Positions 37,620-46,371 of a stretch of DNA of 64,000 nucleotides are shown one piece after another (position 1 is the first letter of the stretch; every line of letters begins with the position of its first letter). The position numbers were made by a program, and so were the translations under genes. The DNA comes from Chryseobacterium sp. ISL-6 (GTDB lineage: Bacteria; Bacteroidota; Bacteroidia; Flavobacteriales; Weeksellaceae): NCBI RefSeq assembly GCF_018613715.1, contig NZ_JAGGPT010000001.1:485919-549918 (forward strand), read 5' to 3'. A model generated the notes under the pieces. It was given only the letters and a program-made list of their open reading frames with translations. It searched no databases and was not told the DNA's origin.

Positions 37620-37636
37620 AATCAAATTTTGGAAAA

Positions 37637-38287
37637 ATGGCCACATATGAAAGCTTAATAAAAATAACAGGATCTGTTGGAGATCTTGTTTTTTATACAC
37701 TGAACGGAAAAAATATTGTTCGGAAAAAAAGTGGTTTTAATAAGAACGCTTTCAAAAAGAGTCCTTCGTATGAAAAAGTAAGACAAAACAGTTCTGAGTT
37801 TGGGCATTGTTCTAAAGTGGGAAAAACAATTCGCCAGGCACTTGATTCTTTCATTAAGGCAGCGGAAGATCCTCTACTCTATCAGAGCTTTGCTAAGCTG
37901 ATGACGGAAATAAAAGATTTGGATATTGTATCGGGAAGAGGAAAGCGTAGTGTAAAAAACGGTATTTCTTTACAGGAAGGAAAAGACTTGCTCAGGAAGT
38001 TTCAATTTGGAAAACTTCCTAATTTAGAAGCAATTGCTTCAATTTCATTTGACCTATGGGAAAATAACCTTCAAATAAATAAAAGATTTGAAGCTGATGA
38101 AGTTATTATTGTTACTTTAAAAATGGATTTTGATTTATATTCGATCGAAAAGTTTGAAGAAATCATCTCTCTGAAACAACAATCTGAAAGTATAAAATTT
38201 GAAAAGCATTTTTCTGATGATGATCTTATTCTTTATTTTATTGTTTTAAAGAATATCGGGGAAATCGTAAATATGGGATTTGTTTAA
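37637..38287 (+). CDS. Hypothetical protein of a Bacteroidota-type family
   Basis: 216 residues, soluble and basic in its N-terminal half. The start (LIKITGSVGDLVFYTLNGKNIVRKKSGFNKNAFKKSP) and the following SYEKVRQNSSEFGHCSKVGKTIRQAL look like a compact fold loosely resembling DUF6266-type proteins, where a Gly-rich strand precedes an Arg/Lys segment; this comparison is tentative. No catalytic motif. Own promoter and terminator. Confidence 0.7.
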   Translation: MATYESLIKITGSVGDLVFYTLNGKNIVRKKSGFNKNAFKKSPSYEKVRQNSSEFGHCSKVGKTIRQALDSFIKAAEDPLLYQSFAKLMTEIKDLDIVSGRGKRSVKNGISLQEGKDLLRKFQFGKLPNLEAIASISFDLWENNLQINKRFEADEVIIVTLKMDFDLYSIEKFEEIISLKQQSESIKFEKHFSDDDLILYFIVLKNIGEIVNMGFV

Positions 38288-38311
38288 AAATGACTATAAA
38301 AAATTAAAATA

Positions 38312-38340
38312 AAAAAGGCTACCAATTGGGTAGCCTTTTT
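38312..38340 (+). terminator. Bidirectional terminator
   Basis: AAAAAGGCTACC (38312-38323) pairs with GGTAGCCTTTTT (38329-38340), between convergent genes. Confidence 0.92.
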
Positions 38341-38358
38341 CAATATTATAATGTCATA

Positions 38359-38736
38359 TTATTCCTGCTTATCTTTTCCTCCAGACCATGATCCGGATCT
38401 TGTAGGAGTTGGAACTTCATTTGTCCAGCTTCCGCTTCCTTTTTTATCAGTTCCTAAATTCCCTCTGAAATCACCATCTGCTGGTAAACCTACTGAAGCA
38501 TTTAATTCTCCTGAATCGTTAAGGTGACCACTAATTTTGTAGTTCTCATTATTCGTATCAGAATGCATTGTTCCATTTACAGTTCCGTCACTCCCTACCA
38601 CGATGTTCCAAATTCCTTTGTCACTCCCGTCATAAGTTCCGGACCAGGTTCCAATGTAGTCATAGATCGTATCATCATCTGAACTACATCCTATTAGTGC
38701 AAAAGTCGCTAACAAAAGAAAAAAAAGTTTCTTCAT
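38359..38736 (-). CDS. Small lipoprotein with acidic export signal
   Basis: 125 residues: signal peptide with lipobox LIGC (Cys17) followed by SSDDD, a good match to the acidic export signal of Bacteroidota surface lipoproteins. The mature part is a short beta-rich, Gly-rich domain (IGTWSGTYDGSDKGIWNIVVGSDGTV, GSGSWTNEVPTPTRSGSW), reminiscent of small lipocalin-like or secreted beta-barrel modules. It starts 27 bases after the tRNA-Ala gene with no terminator between, so the two may share a transcript. Confidence 0.75.
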   Translation of the reverse strand: MKKLFFLLLATFALIGCSSDDDTIYDYIGTWSGTYDGSDKGIWNIVVGSDGTVNGTMHSDTNNENYKISGHLNDSGELNASVGLPADGDFRGNLGTDKKGSGSWTNEVPTPTRSGSWSGGKDKQE

Positions 38737-38762
38737 AGTTTAATAAGTTTTACCAATATATG

Positions 38763-38836
38763 TGGAGAATACGGGGATCGAACCCGTCACCTTTAGACTG
38801 CCAGTCTAACGCTCTAGCCAGATGAGCTAATTCCCC
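38763..38836 (-). tRNA. tRNA-Ala (anticodon GGC)
   Basis: 74 bases, all four arms fold: acceptor GGGGAAT/ATTCTCC with discriminator A, D arm GCTC/GAGC, anticodon stem TTAGA/TCTAA around loop CTGGCAG (anticodon GGC), T arm ACGGG/CCCGT with TTCGATC. The G3-U70 pair, the hallmark of alanine tRNAs, is present. The 3' CCA is not encoded. Reads GCC and GCU codons. Confidence 0.96.
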
Positions 38837-38868
38837 AATGTTTCTCACTTCTAATTTCTGAAGCGGTA

Positions 38869-38899
38869 CAAAAGTAAGTATTTATAGCACATATACAAA
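38869..38899 (-). promoter_or_regulatory. Promoter of tRNA-Ala
   Basis: Minus strand: TTTG with 19-base spacer to TACTTTTG (38876-38869), 33 bases before the tRNA 5' end. Confidence 0.72.
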
Positions 38900-39414
38900 T
38901 AGTTTGTTAGATTTTATTTAACAAGATTAGCAATTAACTGGATAATAGTTACAAATTTTGTGAATTTTTAGACGATAAATAATTCAAATTGGAAATATTT
39001 TAGAACCATCATATTTTACCGTGTTACTTTAAAACAAAAAATCTCTAGTGAAAACTAGAGATTTATCTTAAATAATATATAAAAAAATGATGTGGTGTGC
39101 TGCTTTTATTAAAATCAATTGTAAAGAAAACTTCAATATTGATGCGTCTTAAAGCATAGTTTGCATTTGCGTTTTTGTTACTTGCAAATACTATACCCTA
39201 TGTCGTAATTATTTTAATAAAATTTTAAGTTTTTTTTCAACTGATGCAGTATCAACACATTAATTTTATACTCTCTTCAGGTTAAAATATAAATAAAAAC
39301 AAAAATTGAAAGACAAAATCGAAAATTACCATGAAATAACAAACAAACCCAGAATAAACGGGGTTTACAATAGATTCAAAATGATCAGATTTTAATTCTT
39401 ACAATCTTGTAATA
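38900..39414 (-). other. Long intergenic region with a hairpin element, no clear gene
   Basis: About 515 bases without a credible protein gene. It holds a perfect 10-bp hairpin at 39039-39064 and, just beside it, a 21-codon plus-strand ORF (39087-39152, beginning MMWCAAF) whose opposite strand in one frame reads ...TPHHFFIYYLR without a start codon. A further imperfect inverted repeat, ATAGTTTGC (39156-39164) against GCAAATACTAT (39184-39194), lies alongside. It may be a small RNA, an orphan leader, or the 3' UTR of the MarR transcript. Confidence 0.4.
39039..39064 (-). terminator. Terminator-like hairpin in the intergenic region
   Basis: AAATCTCTAG (39039-39048) pairs with CTAGAGATTT (39055-39064). 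In the minus direction TTTTTTGTTTT follows, so it can terminate the GNAT-MarR transcript or an unannotated RNA. Confidence 0.7.
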
Positions 39415-39894
39415 CTATTTGTTATTCTTAAGTTGCAATGTGCGCTGTAAGAATGATTGATTGGCAATTTTTTCCTCAGCTTCATCAATTGCTTTCAGCA
39501 AATGATTTTCGTTATCTGCTATCTCCGCCAATACCGTTGAAATCAACTCCCATACAGGTTTCATTTTCTCTATAAGTTCAAGACCTTTAGGAGCAAGTTC
39601 AATCATTCGTTTCCGTTCATCATGTTTATCTTTTTTTGAGATGATCATTTTTTGTTTTTCAAGCTCTTTCAATAAGCTAATAGTGGACGGGTGAGTATAT
39701 CCTATCTCATTTGCTATTTCTACAACACTGAGTAATTTTTTATGATGCAATGTAAAGATGACTGGAAACCACTTAGGTTCAAAGTCAATACCGAAAGCTT
39801 TATAAATTAAAGCCCCATCCTTCCGCAACTGCTCACTAAGCCTTTGTAATCTCGTGGATATAGCAAGAATACCTGATTCGTTAATAACATTCAT
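39415..39894 (-). CDS. MarR family transcriptional regulator
   Basis: 159 residues, winged helix. HTH and wing: HHKKLLSVVEIANEIGYTHPSTISLLKELEKQKMIISKKDKHDERKRMIELAPKG (about 52-105); the DERKRM wing is a MarR hallmark. C-terminal helix forms the dimer. Its start overlaps the GNAT stop by one base, so the pair is one operon, with a palindrome inside the promoter that is a good candidate for its own operator. Confidence 0.9.
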   Translation of the reverse strand: MNVINESGILAISTRLQRLSEQLRKDGALIYKAFGIDFEPKWFPVIFTLHHKKLLSVVEIANEIGYTHPSTISLLKELEKQKMIISKKDKHDERKRMIELAPKGLELIEKMKPVWELISTVLAEIADNENHLLKAIDEAEEKIANQSFLQRTLQLKNNK

Positions 39895-40388
39895 TAGACT
39901 TCATTTAGATTACGTATATAAAAAATATTATCTGCATTCATCAGAGGAAATTTAGCTGGAAGATCTTCTTTAGCTATTACTTTAAATTGGTTACGCTCAT
40001 AAAAACGCATTGCAGCATTCAATACTGAAACAGTACCAAGCATGATCTTATCGATCTTATTTTCAAGACAATAAGAGATCAAAATATCCAGTAATTTCTG
40101 TGCAATCTGATGTTCTTTGCCTCTGAATTCTTTCTTAACGAACATTTTTCTGATGGCTCCGGCATTGTCGTCAAATTTAACTAAAGCTATAGTTCCCACA
40201 AGCTCTCCATCTATGAAGGCTCCCCAAAAGTTCCCCCCTCTTTCTCTGTAAAAGCTTTCTATCTTTAGAAGATCCGGTTGGTCTTCAATGGTAATGGGAA
40301 TATTAAATTCTTTTTGCTGAATATTCAGAATCAAATCTATGACCTGCTCAGAATATGTATTGCCGATGGGTTGAATTTCTAATGTCAT
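39894..40388 (-). CDS. GNAT family N-acetyltransferase
   Basis: 164 residues from ATG at 40388; the longer frame's TTG at 40409 lies inside the -7 box. GNAT core with acetyl-CoA loop MFVKKEFRGKEHQIAQKLLDILISY (about 93-117) and LGTVSVLNAAMRFYERNQFKVIAKEDLPAKFPLMNADNIFYIRNL. Substrate unknown; many GNAT enzymes paired with MarR repressors detoxify drugs or small amines. Confidence 0.86.
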   Translation of the reverse strand: MTLEIQPIGNTYSEQVIDLILNIQQKEFNIPITIEDQPDLLKIESFYRERGGNFWGAFIDGELVGTIALVKFDDNAGAIRKMFVKKEFRGKEHQIAQKLLDILISYCLENKIDKIMLGTVSVLNAAMRFYERNQFKVIAKEDLPAKFPLMNADNIFYIRNLNEV

Positions 40389-40406
40389 CACTTTTTCTTT
40401 AATGCA

Positions 40407-40437
40407 CAAAACTACGTAGTTAACTACATATATGCAA
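40407..40437 (-). promoter_or_regulatory. Promoter of the GNAT-MarR operon
   Basis: Minus strand: TTG (40437-40435), 20-base spacer, TAGTTTTG (40414-40407). Confidence 0.75.
40416..40427. promoter_or_regulatory. Palindromic operator candidate for the MarR regulator
   Basis: GTAGTTAACTAC is a perfect 12-bp palindrome inside the promoter spacer; an outer TA...TA pair extends it to about 18 bp. MarR dimers bind such sites, so autorepression is likely. Confidence 0.65.
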
Positions 40438-40481
40438 ATTAAATTGTATAATATTGATTAATTATTCTATCTATGAAATAA

Positions 40482-40513
40482 AAAAGACGCATGCAATTCT
40501 GCATACGTCTTTT
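40482..40513 (-). terminator. Terminator of the RND efflux operon
   Basis: AAAAGACG and ATGCA pair with TGCAT and CGTCTTTT (one mismatch), 20 bases after the last gene's stop. Confidence 0.85.
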
Positions 40514-40532
40514 ATTCTGACTCATCGTTTTA

Positions 40533-41948
40533 TTATTTCCAGCCTCCTCCAAGAGCCTGATATAAGTCAACACTAGCTTTCATTTTGTTATATTGAGCAT
40601 TTGAAATATTCAATTCAGCGTTCAATGAATTCACACTCGCATTCAACACTTCAAGATAGTTGGCCATACCATAGTTAACCAATTCCTGAGAGAAGTCAAC
40701 TGATTTCTTATAAGCATTCAGTTCTTTTCTTTTCAAATCAATGAAAGAATCCTGAACGGAATAAACACGGATTGCATCAGAAACTTCTTTCCCTGCTGTA
40801 AGAACTGTTTTTCTAAAGTTTAAATAAGCTGTTTCCTGATTCGCTAAACTAACGTCGTAATTAGTTTTGATCGTTCTTCTGTTTAAGATCGGCTGTGCCA
40901 GTCCTGTAACAACGTTAGCAAACAATGAATTGACACTAAATAAGTGATCAATATCTACTGATTGAACTCCCCCTGTTCCTGTTAGTTTTAAAGTAGGATA
41001 AAACTGTGCTTTTGCTGAATTTGTCAGTTCAAAAGCATTCATCAGGTTGTACTCTGCTTTCATAACATCAGGTCGGTTAGCTAATAATTGAGCCGGGTAT
41101 CCTAATTTTATATCATTTGGAAGGCTTTGGTTTTCTAAAGTCGATCTTTCGATTGCATGAGAAGGCTCTCCCATTAATAAGCTCATTGTATTTTCCAATG
41201 ACTGAATTTGTGTATCAATATCGATTAGTAATGATTGGGCATTAAAAACAAGTGCCTCACTTTGCTGAACTGCAACTTCAGTTACCGTTCCTGACTCTTT
41301 TAAAGCTTTTGTTGTTTCCAGATTTTTTTCACGAACGTCAATCGTTTCCTGAATAATTTTCTTTTGTGAATCAAAAGTCAGCAATTGGTAATAAGCAGAT
41401 GCCACAGATGCTACGAGACTGCTCTTTACTGCTTTATGGGCAGCAACAGTTCCTAAATAACTTGCTAGCTGAGCTTTTTCCTGTGCTTTCAATTTACCCC
41501 AGATATCAGCTTCCCAGCCAATACTTGCTGTAATATCAAATTGGTTGACATACCTTCTTTCTCCAATGATCTGACCAAACTGTGTATTAATAGACTGGGT
41601 CTGAAATGTGTAGTTAGGTCCAACTGAAACAGTGGGTTGATATGCTGCTTTACTCTGCTTTAAATAAGCTTCTGCAGATGCAATACTTTGCAAAGCAATT
41701 CTAATATCTAAATTATTTTCTAAAGCTTTTGAAATATGTCCCTGCAATATTGGATCTGTGAAAATTTCTTTCCATGAAATATCTGCGATAGATGCACTGT
41801 CTTTAGGAAGCATATCCGTACGGAAAAGCTTTTCGTCCACAACATTTTTCGGTCTTTCATAGTCTTTTCTTGCCATACAAGATGAGATGGCAGCCAGTAC
41901 GAAAGCTGAAAAAGTTATTCCTTTTATGATGTTTAATAAACTTTTCAT
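40533..41948 (-). CDS. RND efflux outer membrane lipoprotein (TolC/NodT-like)
   Basis: 471 residues. Lipobox AAISSC anchors the protein; two outer membrane efflux protein repeats follow, with long alpha-helical hairpins (ALENNLDIRIALQSIASAEAYLKQSKAAYQPTVSVGPNY and the matching second half LLANRPDVMKAEYNLMNAFELTNSAKAQFYPTLKLTG). LANRPDV is a NodT-type signature. Forms the trimeric outer membrane tunnel for the pump encoded upstream. Separated from the pump gene by 91 bases with an inverted repeat. Confidence 0.93.
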   Translation of the reverse strand: MKSLLNIIKGITFSAFVLAAISSCMARKDYERPKNVVDEKLFRTDMLPKDSASIADISWKEIFTDPILQGHISKALENNLDIRIALQSIASAEAYLKQSKAAYQPTVSVGPNYTFQTQSINTQFGQIIGERRYVNQFDITASIGWEADIWGKLKAQEKAQLASYLGTVAAHKAVKSSLVASVASAYYQLLTFDSQKKIIQETIDVREKNLETTKALKESGTVTEVAVQQSEALVFNAQSLLIDIDTQIQSLENTMSLLMGEPSHAIERSTLENQSLPNDIKLGYPAQLLANRPDVMKAEYNLMNAFELTNSAKAQFYPTLKLTGTGGVQSVDIDHLFSVNSLFANVVTGLAQPILNRRTIKTNYDVSLANQETAYLNFRKTVLTAGKEVSDAIRVYSVQDSFIDLKRKELNAYKKSVDFSQELVNYGMANYLEVLNASVNSLNAELNISNAQYNKMKASVDLYQALGGGWK

Positions 41949-41971
41949 TTTTAAAAATTGGAAGTTAGAAA

Positions 41972-42022
41972 TTAGAGGTTAGAAGCTAGATTTAAGATTT
42001 TAGACTAATATCTAACCTCTAA
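41972..42022. repeat. Inverted repeat of TTAGAGGTTAGA type
   Basis: TTAGAGGTTAGA (41972-41983) and TCTAACCTCTAA (42011-42022) are a perfect 12-bp inverted repeat, embedded in a series of GTTAGA-like heptads. Looks like a dispersed intergenic repeat; no T run follows. Confidence 0.6.
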
Positions 42023-42039
42023 CCTTTCTAATCTATATT

Positions 42040-45000
42040 TTATTCTGCTAAATTGATGTCTTCTCTTTTAATAGGCTTGATCTTTTCTTGCAGTGTTTCG
42101 AAAATCACATACAACACAGGAATCACAATAAGTCCTAATACTGTTCCTATCAATAACCCGATTGCTGCACCGGTTGCAATAGATCTGTTACCTACCGCTC
42201 CGATACCACTTGCTAATACCAATGGCAATAATCCAAAGATGAAAGCAAAAGAGGTCATCAAAATTGGTCTTAATCTCGCTTTCGCAGCATTGATCGCAGA
42301 CATTACAATGGTTTCACCATGGTGCCTTCTCTGAACAGCAAATTCGACAATCAAGATAGCATTCTTCGCCAGCAATCCAACCAACATGATCAAGGCGATC
42401 TGGAAATAAATATTATTTTCCAAGCCCATGATCTTTTGTCCAAAGTAAGCCCCCATTACCCCTAAAGGAAGTGAGATCACAACAATTAACGGAAGAATAT
42501 AACTTTCGTACTGAGCAGAAAGGATAAAGTAAACGAAGATCAAACTTAATCCGAAAATTAGTAATGTTTGAGATCCTGAGTTCAATTCCTCTCTCGTTAA
42601 TCCAGTAAATTCTACATCATAATTCTGATTCAGGGTTTCTTTTGCTACTTGCTGTACTGCAGTAATAGCATCCCCTGAACTGAATCCCTGAGAGTTACCA
42701 CCAGTGATTTTCACGGATGTAAACAAGTTATAACGGCTAACAGATTGTGGCCCGTATGCCTTTTTTAACGTTACAAACTGTGAAATTGGCGACATTACTC
42801 CTGAACCTGTTTTTACATATAGTTCATTAAGATTATCTATATTTTTTCTGTTCTCAGGAAGTGCCTGAACCATTACTCTAAACTGTTTCCCGTATTTCGT
42901 AAAGTCAGCCGTATAAATCCCTCCGATATACCCTTGCATTGTACTTAGGATATCACTTACAGAAACTCCTAATTGCTTAGACAATGGAACATTAATTTCC
43001 ATTTGATACTGCGGATATTTTGTATTAAAAGAGGTTTGTGCAAATTCGATTTCGGGTCTTTCTACAAGCTTACCAATGAATTCATTGGTCTTATCATCAA
43101 GAGCTGCATATTCACCACCCGACTTATCAAGTAATACCATCTCAAACCCAGCACTGTTACCAAAACCAGGTACACTTGGTGGTTGGAAGAATACGATTTT
43201 AGCATCCGGTACATTTCCAGAAATTCCAAATAACTTTTTCGTGATATCTTCAGAAGTCAGATTATCTTTTTTCCTTTCATCGAAAGGTTTCAATTTGATG
43301 AATGCAAGACCATTGTTACTTCCGTTTCCTGATAAAAATCCTCTACCTGTTGAAATAGTGACATTCTGCACTCCCGGAATTTTCATTGCACTGGCCTGTA
43401 GTGTTTTCAATGCGTTATATGTTCTTTCCATAGAAGCTCCCGGAGGCAGCTGTACATCGGTAAAGATAATTCCACGGTCTTCGGTAGGTACAAAACCCTT
43501 TTTCATTGTTGAGCTTGCCCAGAATAAGATTCCTCCTGTAACAGCAAAAATGATCAGAGTAACCCACTTATGTCTTAACAAGAAAACGAATCCTCTTCCG
43601 TAACGTTCAGTAGTTGTTCTGAAAGCAATATTGAATTTATAGAAAAACTTCTGAAGGAAATTCAGTTCCTTGTATTCTTTATGATGTTCAGAGTGAGGTT
43701 TCAAGAATAATGAACATAAAACCGGACTTAACGTTAATGCATTAACAGCAGAAATGATAATCGCAACAATAAGCGTAATACCAAACTGCTGGTAGAATAC
43801 CCCTGTAGGACCTGTAATAAAGGTTACCGGAATAAATACGGATGCCATTACCAATGTAATTGAAATAATAGCTCCTGTAATCTCATCCATTGCTTCTACA
43901 GTTGCCTTTTTAGCATCAGAAATACCATGTTCCATCTTGGCATGAACGGCCTCGACGACGACAATCGCATCATCCACCACAATACCAATTGCTAGTACTA
44001 GTGCAAATAAGGTTAAAAGGTTTAATGAATATCCAAATAAATTCAGGAAGAAAAATGCTCCTACAATAGATACCGGAACTGCAATGGCCGGAATCAAAGT
44101 GGATCTGAAATCTTGTAAGAAAATATATACCACAATGAATACTAGAATAAACGCTTCAATTAAGGTATGAACAACCTTTTCAATAGACGCATCTAAGAAT
44201 TCATTAGTATCAAAGTTAAAGGTATATTTTATCCCTTTAGGAAAAGTTCCTTCAGCTGATTTTAAATAGATTTTAATATTTTTAATGATCTCCTGAGCAT
44301 TAGAACCCGGTGTCTGAAAGAATCCCATACTAATAGAGGGACTGTTTCCGTTTTCCCCAATTCCTGTATAAGATTGCCCGGCTAATTCAACTTTTGCAAC
44401 ATCCTTAAGCATCAAATTCTGTCCGTCTCCTAGAGACTTGATAATGATGTTGTCATATTGAGATTTTTCGTTGAATTTACCAACATATTTAATGATGTAC
44501 TCAAAAGAGCTACCGCTGTTTTGTCCGATGGACCCAGCTGCTGCTTCTCTACTTTGTTCATTAATAGCTCCTGTAACGTCATCCGGTGTTACTCCGTACG
44601 CTGCCATTTTTGCAGGATCCAACCATACTCTCATAGAATAGTTTTTCCCACCAAAAACAGTGGCATCTCCTACACCATTAATCCTTTTAATATTAGGAAT
44701 AATATTAATATTCAGGAAATTTTGAAGGTATACATCATCCAGATCCTTATTTTCAGAATAGAAGGACATATACATCAAGGCACTGGTCTGCTGTTTCTGA
44801 GTAACAACCCCTGAACGCGTTACTTCACTCGGAAGCAATGGTGTTGCTCTTGTTACACGGTTCTGTACGTTTACCGCTGCAATATCCGGATCAACTCCTT
44901 GTTTGAAGAAAACCTGGATATTTGCAGAACCATCGTTACCAGCTGAAGAAGTAATATAATCCATTCCTTCTACCCCGTTGATCTGTTCTTCCAAAGGAAC

Positions 45001-45186
45001 TACTACACTTTTCATTACAGTCTCCGCATTGGCTCCCGTATAGTTCGCTGTAACACTTACTGTAGGAGGTGCAATATCCGGATATTGGGTGACAGGCAAT
45101 GAAATAAGGCCTAAAACACCGAGTATAACAATTAATATTGATATAACAGTGGATAAAACCGGTCTGTTAATAAAGTTTTTTATCAT
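42040..45186 (-). CDS. RND efflux pump, inner membrane HAE1 (AcrB-like) permease
   Basis: 1048 residues, the proton-driven drug exporter. Twelve membrane helices in two repeats; the proton-relay Asp pair lies in LALVLAIGIVVDDAIVVVEAVHAKM (about residues 395-419), and the second repeat shows QIALIMLVGLLAKNAILIVEFA. FINRPVLSTVISILIVILG at the N-terminus and IITSPV-like loops are typical. Works with the adaptor upstream (one shared base between stop and start) and the outer membrane protein downstream. Confidence 0.96.
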   Translation of the reverse strand: MIKNFINRPVLSTVISILIVILGVLGLISLPVTQYPDIAPPTVSVTANYTGANAETVMKSVVVPLEEQINGVEGMDYITSSAGNDGSANIQVFFKQGVDPDIAAVNVQNRVTRATPLLPSEVTRSGVVTQKQQTSALMYMSFYSENKDLDDVYLQNFLNINIIPNIKRINGVGDATVFGGKNYSMRVWLDPAKMAAYGVTPDDVTGAINEQSREAAAGSIGQNSGSSFEYIIKYVGKFNEKSQYDNIIIKSLGDGQNLMLKDVAKVELAGQSYTGIGENGNSPSISMGFFQTPGSNAQEIIKNIKIYLKSAEGTFPKGIKYTFNFDTNEFLDASIEKVVHTLIEAFILVFIVVYIFLQDFRSTLIPAIAVPVSIVGAFFFLNLFGYSLNLLTLFALVLAIGIVVDDAIVVVEAVHAKMEHGISDAKKATVEAMDEITGAIISITLVMASVFIPVTFITGPTGVFYQQFGITLIVAIIISAVNALTLSPVLCSLFLKPHSEHHKEYKELNFLQKFFYKFNIAFRTTTERYGRGFVFLLRHKWVTLIIFAVTGGILFWASSTMKKGFVPTEDRGIIFTDVQLPPGASMERTYNALKTLQASAMKIPGVQNVTISTGRGFLSGNGSNNGLAFIKLKPFDERKKDNLTSEDITKKLFGISGNVPDAKIVFFQPPSVPGFGNSAGFEMVLLDKSGGEYAALDDKTNEFIGKLVERPEIEFAQTSFNTKYPQYQMEINVPLSKQLGVSVSDILSTMQGYIGGIYTADFTKYGKQFRVMVQALPENRKNIDNLNELYVKTGSGVMSPISQFVTLKKAYGPQSVSRYNLFTSVKITGGNSQGFSSGDAITAVQQVAKETLNQNYDVEFTGLTREELNSGSQTLLIFGLSLIFVYFILSAQYESYILPLIVVISLPLGVMGAYFGQKIMGLENNIYFQIALIMLVGLLAKNAILIVEFAVQRRHHGETIVMSAINAAKARLRPILMTSFAFIFGLLPLVLASGIGAVGNRSIATGAAIGLLIGTVLGLIVIPVLYVIFETLQEKIKPIKREDINLAE

Positions 45187-46370
45187 TAGAATTTCGGTTT
45201 TATAGATTGAACCAGGCTATCCATTTTTACAGGTTTTGGTTTTACAGCAGTTCCTGATTTCAATCCACCAATACCTGCTGCAACTACTACTTCTCCTTTA
45301 TTTATTCCTGATTTTAATAACGCCATGTTATCAATTCTGTCAATTACACTGACAACTACATTCTTAGCAGTGTCTTTTTCTACTTTATAAACGTAAACAA
45401 TTCCCTGTTGTTCATAGGTAGCACTTTCAGGCACTACCAAAACATTATCGTAAGCTTTAGGTAATCTAATTGTTCCACTATTTCCATTACTTAGTAATTT
45501 TTGAGCATTTGAAAACGCCACTCTGAACTGAATAGTTCCTGTAGTTGGATCAATTTGCCCGGTAATGGCCTCGATCTTTCCTTTTTCAGGATAAAGACTT
45601 CCATTAGCCAACTGTAAATCAACCATGGGAAGATTTTTGATTTTTTCCGGCATAGTTGCACCTACAGATTTCTCCAGAAAGTCAAAATATTCCTTCTCAT
45701 TCATTGAGAAGTAAGCGAAAACCTGAGAAGTATCAGAAATCGTTGTTAGCGGAGTCTGATCTGTCGGACCTACCAAACTACCTACTTTCAAAGGAAGCTT
45801 TCCGATAACTCCTGAAATAGGGGCACGGATAATAGAATATTCGATATTCGCTTCTACTCCTTTATAATTAGCACTTGCCTGACGTTTTGAAGCAATAGCC
45901 TGCTGTAATTGTGCCTGAGCTTGTGCTAAATTAGCTTGTGCTGTTTGTAATTGAACGTTACTGATGATATTCTTCGCAACCAAAGGTTTTAGTTTATTTA
46001 CTTCTACCTGAGCTGCATTTACTGAAGCCTGTGCCGCTGCAATTGTAGATTCGGCAGCGCCAATTCCTGCTTTTGCTGCAGCTGCATTTTCAGTTAATAT
46101 ATTTGTTTCCAAACGGAATAAAGGCTGTCCTTTCGTTACGTATTGTCCTTCATCAACTAAAAGCTGTGTAATATATCCCTGAATTTTAGCTCTTACATCA
46201 TTGTTTACTCTACCTTGTATACTCGCAGGGAACGTTTGATATCCAATGATATTTTTTTGTTCAACCGAAATTACAGGATAAGGCTTTGCACCATCCTGTT
46301 TCGGAGCTTCTTTTTTGCAGGCCGTCAAAGAAATAGCTGCAACAGAAAGTATAATTAGTTTATTTGTCAT
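45186..46370 (-). CDS. RND efflux periplasmic adaptor lipoprotein
   Basis: 394 residues. Lipobox SLTAC (Cys18), then a barrel-sandwich (lipoyl-like) half motif, RAKIQGYITQLLVDEGQYVTKGQPLFRL, an alpha-helical hairpin with Ala-rich coiled coil (about 95-165), and the second half ANIEYSIIRAPISGVIGKLPLKVGSLV, followed by beta-barrel and membrane-proximal domains. Bridges the permease and the outer membrane tunnel. It starts one base after the regulator's stop. Confidence 0.95.
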   Translation of the reverse strand: MTNKLIILSVAAISLTACKKEAPKQDGAKPYPVISVEQKNIIGYQTFPASIQGRVNNDVRAKIQGYITQLLVDEGQYVTKGQPLFRLETNILTENAAAAKAGIGAAESTIAAAQASVNAAQVEVNKLKPLVAKNIISNVQLQTAQANLAQAQAQLQQAIASKRQASANYKGVEANIEYSIIRAPISGVIGKLPLKVGSLVGPTDQTPLTTISDTSQVFAYFSMNEKEYFDFLEKSVGATMPEKIKNLPMVDLQLANGSLYPEKGKIEAITGQIDPTTGTIQFRVAFSNAQKLLSNGNSGTIRLPKAYDNVLVVPESATYEQQGIVYVYKVEKDTAKNVVVSVIDRIDNMALLKSGINKGEVVVAAGIGGLKSGTAVKPKPVKMDSLVQSIKPKF

Positions 46371-46371
46371 T

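Noticed and set aside
39087-39152. 21-codon plus-strand ORF as a real small protein
   Set aside because: No promoter element upstream, odd Trp/Cys-rich start and no terminator after it. Kept only as part of the unexplained element.
40389-40409. Seven-codon N-terminal extension of the GNAT protein
   Set aside because: Its TTG lies in the -7 box of the promoter; the transcript begins after it.
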